A model generated the notes under the pieces. That model ran no database searches. It was not told the origin of the DNA and saw only the letters and a program-made list of their open reading frames with translations. This document shows, piece after piece, positions 1-9,464 of a DNA stretch of 64,000 nt. This DNA comes from Steinernema hermaphroditum (taxonomy: Eukaryota > Nematoda > Chromadorea > Rhabditida > Steinernematidae), in assembly GCA_030435675.1 (NCBI GenBank), contig CM059623.1:12184092-12248091 (forward strand). The letters are read 5' to 3'. The position numbers and the translations under genes were made by a program. The first letter of the stretch is position 1; each line of letters begins with the position of its first letter.

Positions 1-1200
1 ATAAAAGGGCGCCGCGGACCGTTCACAGGGAGAGTTGTCGCAACCAGCTTCTCCGCGGGTTGGCACCTCGGCGCCTCCCGTCAGCATCTCGGTGCCTCTC
101 GTCCCTGCCTCCTCTGCCACCTATCTCTACTTCCCTCAATAAAAGATCACTGTGAACACGAGCTTAACATGGGATTCCCACGCATGCCCAAGAGCGGCGA
201 ACTCGGGCCCGACGGTTACGACAAGCAATCAGTCTTCAAAGATTCGGTGACCTCATTCGGTGGCGTCATTTATTTTCTCTTAATAAACCCCTGGCTTCAG
301 TCTTTCTTTGCATTTTGCAGCGACAAATTTTAAAATTTTCTAAAAATCTATCGTTAACAAGCTTATTCCGAGGTCCCTAAGTTCCGAAAACGTGTCTTTG
401 TTATTCATTTTTTTACGATTTACGATTTACGATTTTACGATTTTATTTCGCGAATCAAAGGCATTATGCCTTGCGCGACACCGAAAATAGACAAACAGAG
501 GATGTCTGGAAGACGGCTTCATCCCTGGCGCGGCGTAGATGTCGAACAGGTGGTTGGCGGAGAGCTTCATGGGGCTTCTGGGAATCGGCAAATCTTCGAA
601 TTCAGGAGCGGAACATCGTTTGCGGCACAGCGCACACTTCTGTGCTCGAATCTGATGGTCCGTGGTCCGGGAGTTGCGTCTTCGATGGTGGTGGCGTCCT
701 CAGAGCGTCGGCGACCTTCGGGATGACTTCTCACGTGGCCGGATTCTTGACGTCGGACATCTTGTTGTCAGCCGTGGTGCGACTACGGCTTCCGGGTGTC
801 CCAATTCCCTCTGGAAGCCGGAACAGTCACAACTGCCACGGGGTTTGCCATCTGACCGACCAGACACTCAGAGAGCGACCGGAGGGACCGGAGGGACCGA
901 CCGCTCGCTACCGCGACACGAGTGATGCAACAAAACCGATCTGGAACGCATTAACCCAAAGAAGAGTCTAGTTACCAATTCGACGTCGATAAGAAATAGA
1001 CCAAAAACGAGCATTGCTCTCTAGCGCGGGACAGAGTTCGCTTTTAAGGTCTATTTCTTGGAAACTACTGACTTTATCTTGACTGATCTTCACACCTAAA
1101 CGGTGTAAAAGTTCGCAATATAGTGAAAACTTGACAATATAAATAAATATAAATATATAAAAAATTTTTAAATATAAATATATAAAAATATAAATATATA
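1..1200 (+). repeat. LTR-like block copy 1, split by a dispersed repeat
   Basis: Bases 1-410 match 8,531-9,014 and bases 917-1,190 match 9,057-9,340 at high identity, so the two loci are copies of one block. It starts at the TATAAAAG box of an LTR-like unit, has AATAAAAG/AATAAAC polyadenylation-like motifs, and ends in AT-rich sequence. Between the two parts (411-916) sits a member of the dispersed hairpin repeat (family A), absent from the other copy. Copy 2 has three short stretches missing here, near 8,654, 8,752 and 9,112. No coding potential is convincing. Confidence 0.75.
411..916 (+). repeat. Dispersed repeat family A, longest copy
   Basis: Starts with tandem ACGATTT units, then a short palindrome (AAGGCAT-T-ATGCCTT), the core ...CGACACCGAAAATAGACAAACAGAGGATGTC (given in part), and a GC-richer body. 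The body matches the reverse complement of 37,960-38,115. Shorter copies lie at 5,478-5,540, 10,765-10,870, 11,161-11,275, 44,820-44,870 and 54,920-54,985. The hairpin near one edge and lack of a visible target duplication would fit a non-autonomous Helitron, but no TC/CTRR ends could be fixed, so the class is left open. Confidence 0.6.
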
Positions 1201-1252
1201 AAAATAAAAATTTAAAAAAAAAAAAAAAAATTTCTACTGTTTATAGTACCTA

Positions 1253-2358
1253 TTGTCCGATCAACGGCGAATGTCACCGCCGCAGTTCGTTGTAGGACCG
1301 CAATCAGGGACACGATTGAGTCCGTTATAAGGGGATTTCCGGGTTTCTGACTGAATAAGTGGATTATTTCGAAGACAAAGCCGTTTTTCAAAATTCCGCT
1401 TTGATAGAAGTGTTCGCCGATCGCCGAAGAAGCGTATGCATCGGTTTGCGGCGCATTTTCTACTTTCCTCGCAAAGTTATAACGGTTTTGAGGCGCGCAT
1501 GTTCGTTTTAGCTTATTGTCTCCATCATTTCGATGGATTTATCGTGCGGTTTCTTGCTTTATTTATTGTTTTCTACAAATTCTATTATTCGCAGAACTCC
1601 AAACGGTAAAATTATCAAAGTCGAAGTGTGTAAGAGCAAGGCTGTTGGCTTTCGCTCGACAGTCATGGGCGACCGAAAAGGAGGAATCAAGAAGACACGC
1701 TCAGTGTGAAACTGAGGAACTGAGGAACGCCTTGGCAGATGCTAACCAGCAACTGATGTTAGCGCATCAGGAAATATCATTGCTAAGGAAAAACAATGAT
1801 GCGCAGATTGTACGAATCTGCGAACTAGAGAAGGTAGCTCTTAATCTAAACCTGTTGAACAGAGCTTCTACGGGCTCATGTCGAGTTACTTCCAGGCAAT
1901 CATGCTCGAAACTACTTAAAGCATGTCTCGAAAGTAGAAAATGAATTTAAGCTTTTGATATGGCCTATGACGACCATATTGTGCTGCCGCGCGCTTGTCA
2001 GTCAGTCCCATTTGTCGTTATTGGGGCTATGTGGCTGATAAAGCTTGATCAAATTCGTGCGTAGTGCGAAAGGTCCATCGAAATGATGGAGACAATAAGC
2101 TAAAACGAACATGCGCGCCTCAAAACCGTTATAACTTTGTGAGGAAAGTAGAAAATGCGCCGCAAACCGATGCATACGCTTCTTCGGCGATCGGCGAACA
2201 CTTCTATCAAAGCGGAATTTTGAAAAACGGCTTTGTCTTCGAAATAATCCACTTATTCAGTCAGAAACCCGGAAATCCCCTTATAACGGACTCAATCGTG
2301 TCCCTGATTGCGGTCCTGCAACGAACTGCGGCGGTGACATTCGCCGTTGATCGGACAA
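1253..2358. mobile_element. Long-TIR DNA element with TA target duplication
   Basis: Two near-perfect 285-bp inverted arms (1253-1537 and 2074-2358) begin TTGTCCGATCAACGG and flank a 536-bp core. TA lies directly on both sides (1251-1252, 2359-2360). The paralogous locus near 11,831-11,860 carries the uninterrupted empty site with a single TA (11,844-11,845), which fixes the ends and the 2-bp duplication. TA targets point to the Tc1/mariner superfamily or a MITE/foldback derivative. No transposase is present, so it is non-autonomous. The core contains a spliced-looking coiled-coil coding segment. Confidence 0.9.
1595..1944 (+). pseudogene. Coiled-coil exon fragment carried inside the TIR element
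   Basis: A pyrimidine-rich stretch ending TTCGCAG (acceptor-like, to 1594) precedes an open frame of about 115 codons rich in Glu/Gln/Arg/Leu with heptad-like spacing (for example LMLAHQEISLLRKNN, then ICELEK). A GTAGCT donor-like site follows ICELEK, and other frames downstream also look coding, so exon ends are uncertain. It does not resemble any transposase. The likely reading is a piece of a host gene picked up by the element. The source gene was not recognised. Confidence 0.45.
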
Positions 2359-2360
2359 TA

Positions 2361-3155
2361 CCAGAGGATAGAAATTGTCACTTCCCCGATCGAAGAGTTG
2401 CTGAAACTCTTCATAGTCGCCTTTTCCAGGAACAGGGACGTCCTGGTGAGTGACCTTGTTGTCAGGAAAGACGGGGACGTCGTTGTCTTGGACAGGAGCT
2501 TCCGAAGAAGGTGGACTTTCCACCCGATTCACTCTAGTTCTGCTCATGACATTGCCTGCTTTCATCGTTTTCTAAACGTTTCAGTATCGAATTGGAGAGC
2601 GGCGGAGGTCCCACGAAGTAGTAGAGATCGATGAGGTCTCTAAACGTTCCGAAAAGGAAACTGCCACCAATGGGGACCATAATGGTGTGGTTCATTTCTC
2701 CACGTAGAGCCATCGCTCCTTCGTAGATCCTAAGTTGTGTATGTTTAGAACGTTCTCGAAAATCACCTTTCCTTAGCACATAGATAGTGAGGCAACGCCT
2801 GAAAAGGATTGTATAAATCATTTATCACCTTCTGCGCACGACTAGCCACAATATCCAATACAGTAATCATCTCATATCAACAAATTCAGGAAATCACAAA
2901 ATGCCGACGTACAGTATCCACATATCTCACACTATTTATATACAAAAAAGACGGGAAGGCGTAAAGCTGTAGGGAATGACGCTTCCCTCGAAGCAGAGTG
3001 GGAATCAGCTGCGCTGAGAGTGACTTAGACGAGATTGCGATGAGTACCCATATGTTGGAGCTTAAGTGTTTGGGTTACGGTCGGTTTCCCAGATGATCAG
3101 ATGGGAGAGTTCGCGGGCCGATTCGGCGGACGCCTCTTCCACAGGCTGCTCATTG
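2361..3155 (-). pseudogene. Segmental copy: PAT gag relic plus unc-16 3' end
   Basis: This block matches 11,846-12,165 joined to 12,982-13,458, the region just downstream of and including the end of the unc-16 gene. An 817-bp stretch present there is deleted here. On the minus strand, 3,062-3,155 encodes the same last 30 residues as unc-16 (ending WETDRNPNT, stop), and 2,281-2,640 the same retroelement Gag-like tail. Only the terminal part of the last unc-16 exon is present, so it cannot make a scaffold protein. The copy ends sharply at 3,155, where unrelated sequence leading into the Env ORF begins. Confidence 0.85.
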
Positions 3156-3225
3156 ACCCACACCTGACCCCTCCGTTGCGTGCACCCAAGGCGGAGTCGA
3201 GATCAAAACAGCCGAGAAGCTAGAC

Positions 3226-5256
3226 ATGGTGGAAGTCTGCAGTGGCAAGTCGTGCTCCTACATGCAAGAGCCAGAGAAAAGCCAACGGCTAGCTCTGCCA
3301 CAAGAAGTAATGATGTTCGAACATGAAGTCAACGTCAAGATGTGGAAAAAGGGACGGCTCCTGCAACGAATAAAGAAGTCCTGTCCAAGCTCGCCATTTT
3401 GCGAGTCGTTCACGTGCGTCGTCTGCCTCGAACGGCTGTACAACCCGCAGTGCATCTCTTGGGTAGCAATATTCCTTGGAATCGTCGCGATCGGCGTCAC
3501 CTACTACCTCCTCTCAATCCTCATCAAGCTTCTGACGATCTCGTGCATGTGCTGCTACTTCGCATTCCGATGGGCACGCGGAATGAAGAACTGGTGCTGC
3601 AAGTACTGCAGGCGCGACAAAACGGAAACGGTATCCATCCAACTGGCGAGCAGCAAATCCCGATTCCGCTACCGACCAGCCAACTCGATCGCAACAAAGA
3701 TCATGATCGTCATGATCGTCACGCTCCTGACGACGGGAGAAGACAGCTGCACGGACATTGTATCTCTAAGCGGAAAAACAAGCGAATGCCTTCAGGACAG
3801 AGGTGGCGAAGTGACCTGCCGCTTCAAGGAAAGTGTGCGTCTGTCGCTCACGGGTCAAAAGTCCACGGCATGCTTGATATTGCGAGACCACCTAGAGAAC
3901 ATCATCGGAAATCTCAAAATTGAGACACAATTCATCGGCTTACGGTGCGAGAAGCAATCGGAGTTTTACACCCGAGAGATGGAAGTGCACACCGTCAGCT
4001 CGAAAAGATGCCTAAATGCTGGTTCGTGCACAGAAGGGAGGTGCGAAAAGGTGTTGAAAACAGACGAGATCGACGAGCTGAAAGGCGAAGCCTATGAGAG
4101 ACCAGGCTACACCTACTGCCAACCGTCTTGCGGATGCTTCAGTTGTGGTTGCTTCTGGTGCAATTCAGGCTGTCTGTTTTACCGAATTTACGCCGCTCCA
4201 ACATCCTCAACACTGTTCGAAGTGTTCTCCTGCCCGGTCTGGAAACGAGAAGCACGAGTTAAGATGGAGTTGACCATCGGCAACCAGACGGCCGAAACCA
4301 TCGAAAACCTTGTGGCAGGCCAAAGATACGGCTGGAACCAGCTTAAGGTCAGCCTCGTTACAATGGACCTGTCCTACTCGCCAGTGCTCAACACACACTT
4401 CGTGACGGACGGAGATAGAGTGGCCTTTCATCGGCCAACGGACAAAATATTCGTGTGCGAGACTTCGGAAGCCGCGCGCGACTTCAACTGCACACTGTCA
4501 GAATCAGCCTGCACCTGCAACGCGAGAGACGAAAGCGTCCGCTGCACTTGCTCCGCTGGACAAAAACATCTGTTGACGAACGATGTACTTCCCCAACTCA
4601 TAAAAGGGGTGTACATACAGCCACGAGGCGCGAGTCTGTTGGCTCACTTCAAAGAAGAAGCCGCGGCACAACTGCAGATCACACTCGACGAGTTCAGCGC
4701 TTCGGCAATGACTTCAAACACCGCGTGTGAAATCGAAGTGTTCGACTTCAAGGGCTGCTATAACTGCAAAACGGGAGCTCAGATGACCTACCGATGTCAG
4801 TCCGACTTCGCCACGGCACAAGCCGACGTCAAATGCGGAACCAATCAGTTTCTTGCTCTTTGCACAGAACAGGGCTCTATCGGCGAAACGTGGCTGTCCT
4901 TTGGCTCCAGGCTAGTCCAAGAAACCTGCACTGTGTCGTGCCCTCGACGCCAAACGACGTTCGCCCTTGAAGGACGTCTCAACTACATCGCGGACACAGA
5001 TGCCAGCTCCCTCACACTCATCGACACGCTCGACACGGTCCGGAACGTCAACGGATCTATCCCTTGGGATCAACTGTTTGGCTCGCTCTCGTTTCTTTCA
5101 TCCTTCAACATTTTTGGGAAACTATGGAGCAGCCTCAGCAACGTCATGAACGGAATAGTGCTAGTAGTAGTAATTTGGATGGCACTGTACGTGCGAACCA
5201 TCGTTACCCGTATTCGGTCCTTATATCATGTAGTAGTACCCAAAAAGGTTTTGTAG
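3226..5256 (+). CDS. Phlebovirus-G2-like envelope glycoprotein of a retroelement
   Basis: A single open frame of 676 codons. Visible layout: a cytosolic-looking, Cys/Lys-rich N-terminus; a hydrophobic stretch near residues 75-110; a second one near 150-170, followed by a large ectodomain very rich in cysteine with several Asn-X-Ser/Thr sites; and a C-terminal transmembrane helix near 645-665 with a short basic tail. The cysteine pattern in the middle matches the G2-type class II fusion glycoproteins carried as env genes by nematode BEL/Pao elements (Tas, Cer7 group). No gag, protease, RT or integrase lies upstream; the preceding 70 bases meet the segmental copy of unc-16. A candidate 3' LTR follows at once. 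It is an element remnant or a retained env gene; the ORF is uninterrupted. Confidence 0.8.
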   Translation: MVEVCSGKSCSYMQEPEKSQRLALPQEVMMFEHEVNVKMWKKGRLLQRIKKSCPSSPFCESFTCVVCLERLYNPQCISWVAIFLGIVAIGVTYYLLSILIKLLTISCMCCYFAFRWARGMKNWCCKYCRRDKTETVSIQLASSKSRFRYRPANSIATKIMIVMIVTLLTTGEDSCTDIVSLSGKTSECLQDRGGEVTCRFKESVRLSLTGQKSTACLILRDHLENIIGNLKIETQFIGLRCEKQSEFYTREMEVHTVSSKRCLNAGSCTEGRCEKVLKTDEIDELKGEAYERPGYTYCQPSCGCFSCGCFWCNSGCLFYRIYAAPTSSTLFEVFSCPVWKREARVKMELTIGNQTAETIENLVAGQRYGWNQLKVSLVTMDLSYSPVLNTHFVTDGDRVAFHRPTDKIFVCETSEAARDFNCTLSESACTCNARDESVRCTCSAGQKHLLTNDVLPQLIKGVYIQPRGASLLAHFKEEAAAQLQITLDEFSASAMTSNTACEIEVFDFKGCYNCKTGAQMTYRCQSDFATAQADVKCGTNQFLALCTEQGSIGETWLSFGSRLVQETCTVSCPRRQTTFALEGRLNYIADTDASSLTLIDTLDTVRNVNGSIPWDQLFGSLSFLSSFNIFGKLWSSLSNVMNGIVLVVVIWMALYVRTIVTRIRSLYHVVVPKKVL

Positions 5257-5296
5257 GGCCTATTGTTTGTATAAGTTTATTTTCTGCTCTCGGGAG

Positions 5297-5480
5297 TGTC
5301 GCGGCGCTCGCGACACCTTTTGTAAAATTGTTTTGTTTTGTTTTACGGCACCGCGCGGCCCCCGCCGACGGCGCCGAATAAATCACTTGCGACTAAGAAG
5401 AGCAAGGGAGCGGTCGGTTCTTACCCCGTCCGTCTCTCGATCCAACTCGTCTACTACTTTGGTTTTTATTTGTCGTTACC
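5297..5480 (+). repeat. Candidate 3' LTR of the Env-bearing element
   Basis: Begins TGTCG, 40 bp after the Env stop, with a perfect hairpin (TGTCGCG-GCGCT-CGCGACA). It carries AATAAA at about 5,378 and ends near a family A repeat at 5,478. The preceding bases include a short purine-rich GGGAG. No second copy was seen in the window, so LTR status rests on position, TGT start and polyadenylation signal. Confidence 0.5.
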
Positions 5481-5623
5481 GAATAATAGACAAACAGAGG
5501 ATGTCTCGCTGTAGCCGGCTTGCACGACTTGCACGCTAGATTTTTATCCCGTTACTTGGATGTGGGCTCCGAGGGAGTAAACGCCTTCGCCTCCTCCTGG
5601 GCCACCGAATTTGTTTGGGCGGT
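5478..5623 (+). repeat. Family A repeat fused to captured PAT/DIRS fragment (short copy)
   Basis: 5,478-5,538 is the family A core and 5,539-5,623 is a piece of the PAT-like RNase H-region ORF (the inverse of about 6,250-6,334). The same fusion point recurs at 10,868, so the composite was made once and then copied. The stretch 5,624-5,977 that follows shows no gene. Confidence 0.7.
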
Positions 5624-5977
5624 TACTAATCCCAATGTAAACCAAAAGAATTTCGAAAATATGCAAAATATTTGAGAGTGAACTGAAAGCAAGATGAAGA
5701 ATCTCCGTTCGATTTTTCATCTGCCTATCGATCCCAAATCGAACATATGACATACTCCCTACGATACCCGTCGAAACTTCGTTTCGAAACCCGCAGTGGT
5801 CTCAAACACGCTACGACGAAATAGTCATTTGCGCTCGGAAGCGCTTCGCCCTTCTACGCGAAAAAGTACATTTCGTCTTCGCGTAGAAGACCACCACCCC
5901 TTAATCTACCTCCCATTCAAATACAACGCCTCTTGTAACAGTAGGGATGCTTTATGCAGTTCAAGAGGCAAGAAGGA

Positions 5978-7295
5978 CTAAAGCGCGGGGTCTATTAAGA
6001 GAAAGAAAAAGTCAAAGGAAGCTGTCGGCTCATTAAAGACTGACTGCTCGTATGTGGACGGGGTGAAGAGCCTGGACCCTCGTTCCACACAGATAAAGTC
6101 CTTAACGAACCACGTCCACACAGATCCATCCCAGAGAGCAGGAAAGAACATATGGGAGGGCCACCATGGGACCCCTAAAATAGCTCTACCGTTACACCCA
6201 AGTAGATGTGCTACTGTTAATGGGATGAGATTTGGTGGAGGAACCGCCCAAACAAATTCGGTGACCCAGGAGGAGGCGAAGGCGTTTACTCCCTCGGAGC
6301 CCACATCCAGGTAACGGGATAAAAATCTAGGGCACTGAGCGTTTCGACTGTTGGCAAAAACATCGATGGAAGGGAAACCCCAGCGGGCGCAGCAGATTTG
6401 AAAGAACTCTGGGCAAATTCCCCAGTCGTCGCGATCTACCAAGCGGCTAGCTTCGTCAGCGAGTACATTCTGATCCCTAGGCACCCATACAGGAACGATT
6501 TCCGCGCCAATAGTTTCGGCCAATTCGAAAATTCTCGACGCCGCCAACTGCAGCCCAGATTTTGGGCTACCTTTCTGAATGATACTTACGGCCCCTGCGT
6601 TGTCGATCTCGACAATGACTTGCGAGCCCGCGAGCTCGCTACTGAACACGCGGACACCGAATTCCACCGCTAGAAGCTCTCTGAACGTACTCGATTCGAC
6701 GCGCTCATGCGGTGTGAAATTTATTGCTGTTCGCGAGGTGGACCCATCTTGGTTCCAAATAACGACACCCGCACCCGTTGCTGACGCGTCCGTGGCTATT
6801 CTACACGCGTTCAAGATCTTGTGCAGCGGGCGCCAGTTCCTCAGTCTGATGTTGCGTTTCCACCAAATTAGATCCGTGCGTTCCCCCACCGATAGAACTT
6901 GACGCGCACTCTGGGTGAGCTCCACCATGTTTGTCAATTCAGCATGCTGCGAGCTTTCAACTGGGCCGCAGGACCGAAAACGTATCCGATGGACGCGAAA
7001 GATCCTGCAAGGTGCATCCGATCACGCTTTGATGGTGGTGCGCTAAGCGAGTGGTCAATCTTAGCGACAATTCTGTCGATGCGCTTGGCAGCTATCCTTA
7101 CGCAAAAATCTTCCAGATCAATATCATAGCCAAGCCAAGTTAACCGGTGAACCGGGTCCCACTTACACTTATCTTCGGAAACGATTACGCCCGCCATCGC
7201 CAGGTCATCCCTAACTTTGGTCACAAAACGCTTACATAGCTCATACGTAGGCGCGATTATTAGTTTTGAGTTTGTCCAGGACACTCAGGCGATAG
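5978..7295 (-). pseudogene. PAT/DIRS-like RT-RNase H remnant
   Basis: Read on the minus strand, 7,284-6,934 encodes the RT thumb region (IAPTYELCKRF, EDKCKW, LTWLGYDID). After one frameshift near 6,935 the frame continues 6,937-5,978 with an RNase H domain: IATDAS, the Glu of RELLAV, the Asp of EIDNAG and the Asp of VLADEAS are all present. Then comes the D-x-FA-x2-N/SRY/W-rich C-terminal module typical of DIRS/PAT tyrosine-recombinase retrotransposons. RT catalytic motifs are missing. At about 7,267-7,295 the sequence jumps into the 5' part of the same element's Gag-like ORF (compare 12,350-12,380), so this is an internally deleted copy. Confidence 0.8.
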
Positions 7296-7800
7296 TACGC
7301 GTTTTACCTACCAACGTTTTTTGGATGGAAAACAAACTATATCACCTTATAGCCCATTAAATTCTGCATCTAATGATAGTCATAGATTTTAAGGACGTTG
7401 AAAAATTTTGGGGTAAGTTGACACTTATATGTTTGCACTGGGGTGTACTTATTGGGAAGAGTGCAGTTTGCACAAAGCATCACTTTGCATAATAAAGTTT
7501 GCACAAATAATCAGTTTGCAAAAAAAGCATTTGCAAAAAAGCTAAAAAAGCAAAAAGCATTGTTTTTCCAGTTTTTTTGCCAATTTCAATCAAAAATTGA
7601 ATCAATATGAATATAAACAATCCTCCGGAGTGCACTTGAATGTGGTTTCAATATGTACACCCCCAGAGGCTTGAGTTCTTTTGCTTGTCTCTGTCTTCCC
7701 TGGCCCGGTTACACCACACCGCTCCAATCTAGAATTCTAGAACTCTGCTTACGTTTACACCTGGGCTAAGCTTCGAGCCATCGTCGTCATCATAGGAATA
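7296..7800. other. AT-rich non-coding stretch with TTTGCA cluster
   Basis: No gene seen. Bases 7,430-7,560 carry about six TTTGCA words in roughly 100 bp, mixed with A-rich runs. Confidence 0.5.
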
Positions 7801-7805
7801 CGAAA

Positions 7806-8072
7806 ATGCCGCTAAAGGAGTGGCTTAAAACTTTCCAACAAGTCCATCACGAAGAGGAAACCCGGATATGCGATGTTCTGGCCTTCAGAAGTACGTCACC
7901 AGAGTTGGAGCGATTATGGGATACGCCGCCCTGGAAGACGCTGCCTTTGACGTTTCGTCGTTGGATACATAACCATTTCCGGCACTCCAATGATAGGAGG
8001 ATATTATATGAGAAAATCGAAGTCAGTGATACCTATTACTATTCAGAATTGTTCCAGTGTATTTCGGAATAA
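7806..8072 (+). CDS. Small unrecognised ORF (88 aa)
   Basis: ATG preceded by CGAAA, 88 codons to a TAA at 8,072. Composition is protein-like (MPLKEWLKTF start, several Trp and Arg), with no signal peptide or membrane helix. Not recognised. It lies between AT-rich repeats and a mariner relic and could be an exon or a fragment of one of the orphan families. Confidence 0.25.
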   Translation: MPLKEWLKTFQQVHHEEETRICDVLAFRSTSPELERLWDTPPWKTLPLTFRRWIHNHFRHSNDRRILYEKIEVSDTYYYSELFQCISE

Positions 8073-8095
8073 ACTATGAAGTGGCTCTTCCATAC

Positions 8096-8445
8096 CATAC
8101 AGGGTGCGTAATAAATACTGTAAGTCGACAAACTGTTTATAAGTTTTCATTTACGACATGAAAACAAACTGCGTTTATAACCAAATGAAAGTCTGTACAA
8201 ATTGCTCCAATTCTGGTCGAAATGCGCTACTTGATGCTTTAAAAGAAATTCATCAGGATTCTCGCAGTGAGTTTCGGCGTAATTCCCTTCCAAATCGTCT
8301 TCAGAACGCACTTCGGGGAATCTTCACTAAGGTAGCTTGTAGCGCATACTTTTAGCTCTTTGGCTGACCAAACAGCGAAGTCCAGACGGTTGTGATTCGG
8401 GGAGTGCGGAGGCCAAACATCTTTTCACCCGACCCAACATTCTTC
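8096..8445 (-). pseudogene. Mariner-type transposon end with decayed transposase tail
   Basis: The outer edge reads TACAGGGTGCGTAATAAATA, a mariner-like terminus. Inside, the minus strand shows a decayed transposase C-terminus across frames: a WPPHSPNHNRLDFAVWS-like run (matching the WPPNSPDLNPLD block of mariner enzymes), then a KTIWKGITPKLTARIL-like run. Stops and frameshifts break it. A better preserved relative lies at 11,405-11,700. Confidence 0.65.
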
Positions 8446-8485
8446 CTTCACCTGGTTGGCTGTTGATCCCGTGCACATATGAGCA

Positions 8486-9345
8486 TGTCGGGGCTTGGCC
8501 CCGGCGCTTCCGCGCTTCCGGAGACTGCCTATAAAAGGGCGCCGCGGACCGTTCACAGGGAGAGTTGTCGCAACCAGCTTCTCCGCGGGTTGGCACCTCA
8601 CCGCCTCCCGTCAGCATCTCGGTGCCTCTCGTCCCTGCCTCCTCTGCCACCTAATCCTTATCCTTACCCATTCCCCTCTTCTTATTGAAATCTATCTCTA
8701 CTTCCCTCAATAAAAGATCACTGTCAACACGAGCTTGACATGGGATTCCCACGGGCCTTGACTCTCGACTCTCGCACAGCCCTGATTCCCACGCATGCCC
8801 AAGAGCGGCGAACTCGGGCCCCACGGTTACGACAAGCAATCAGTCTTTAAAGATTCGGTGACCTCATTCGGTGGCCTCATTTATTTTCTCTTAATAAACC
8901 CCTGGCTTCAGTCTTTCTTTGCATTTTGCAGCGACAAATTTTCTAAAAATCTATCGTTAACAAGCTTATTCCGAGGTCCCTAAGTTCCGAAAACGTGTCT
9001 TTGTTATTCATTTTTCACACAGCAAGAGAATTAACGCTGGAATAGTGATGTCACTCGTATGCAACAAAACCGATCTGGAACGCATTAACCCAAAGAAGAG
9101 TCTAGTTACATAATACATAAAATAAGCTGGAAGTAACCCGAACCAAACATTGCGATTAGCTGTGCTCGACCAATTCGACGTCGATAAGAAATAGACCAAA
9201 AACGAGCATTGCTCTCTAGCGCGGGACAGAGTTCGCTTTTAAGGTCTATTTCTTGGAAACTACTGACTTTATCTTGACTGATCTTGACAAGTTCGCAATA
9301 TAGTGAAAACTTGACAATATAAATAAATATAAATATATAAAAAAA
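8486..9345 (+). repeat. LTR-like block copy 2
   Basis: Starts TGTCGGGGC with a GGGGC-TTG-GCCCC hairpin and has TATAAAAG at about 8,529. Polyadenylation-like AATAAAAG and AATAAAC follow, and a CGACA at 8,932-8,936 mirrors the TGTCG start, so 8,486-8,936 could be a 451-bp solo LTR. However, homology with copy 1 continues past this point to about 9,340, and no target duplication is visible (GAGCA versus AATTT). The whole block is therefore described as a duplicated LTR-containing segment. It ends just upstream of the orphan gene at 9,465. Confidence 0.65.
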
Positions 9346-9464
9346 GGATTGTATGTCAGCGATTGGTGGGCATCGCATCTGGCGAAATGTGTGCAAACTT
9401 AGCATTTGAAATTCCGTATATAAACCACCATCGCTTTCACTTCGTCCTTCAACCATCGTGTGAA

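Noticed and set aside
8486..8936. Clean 451-bp solo LTR (TGTCG...CGACA)
   Set aside because: Similarity between the two copies runs past the proposed end and no target duplication is present, so the boundary is not proven.
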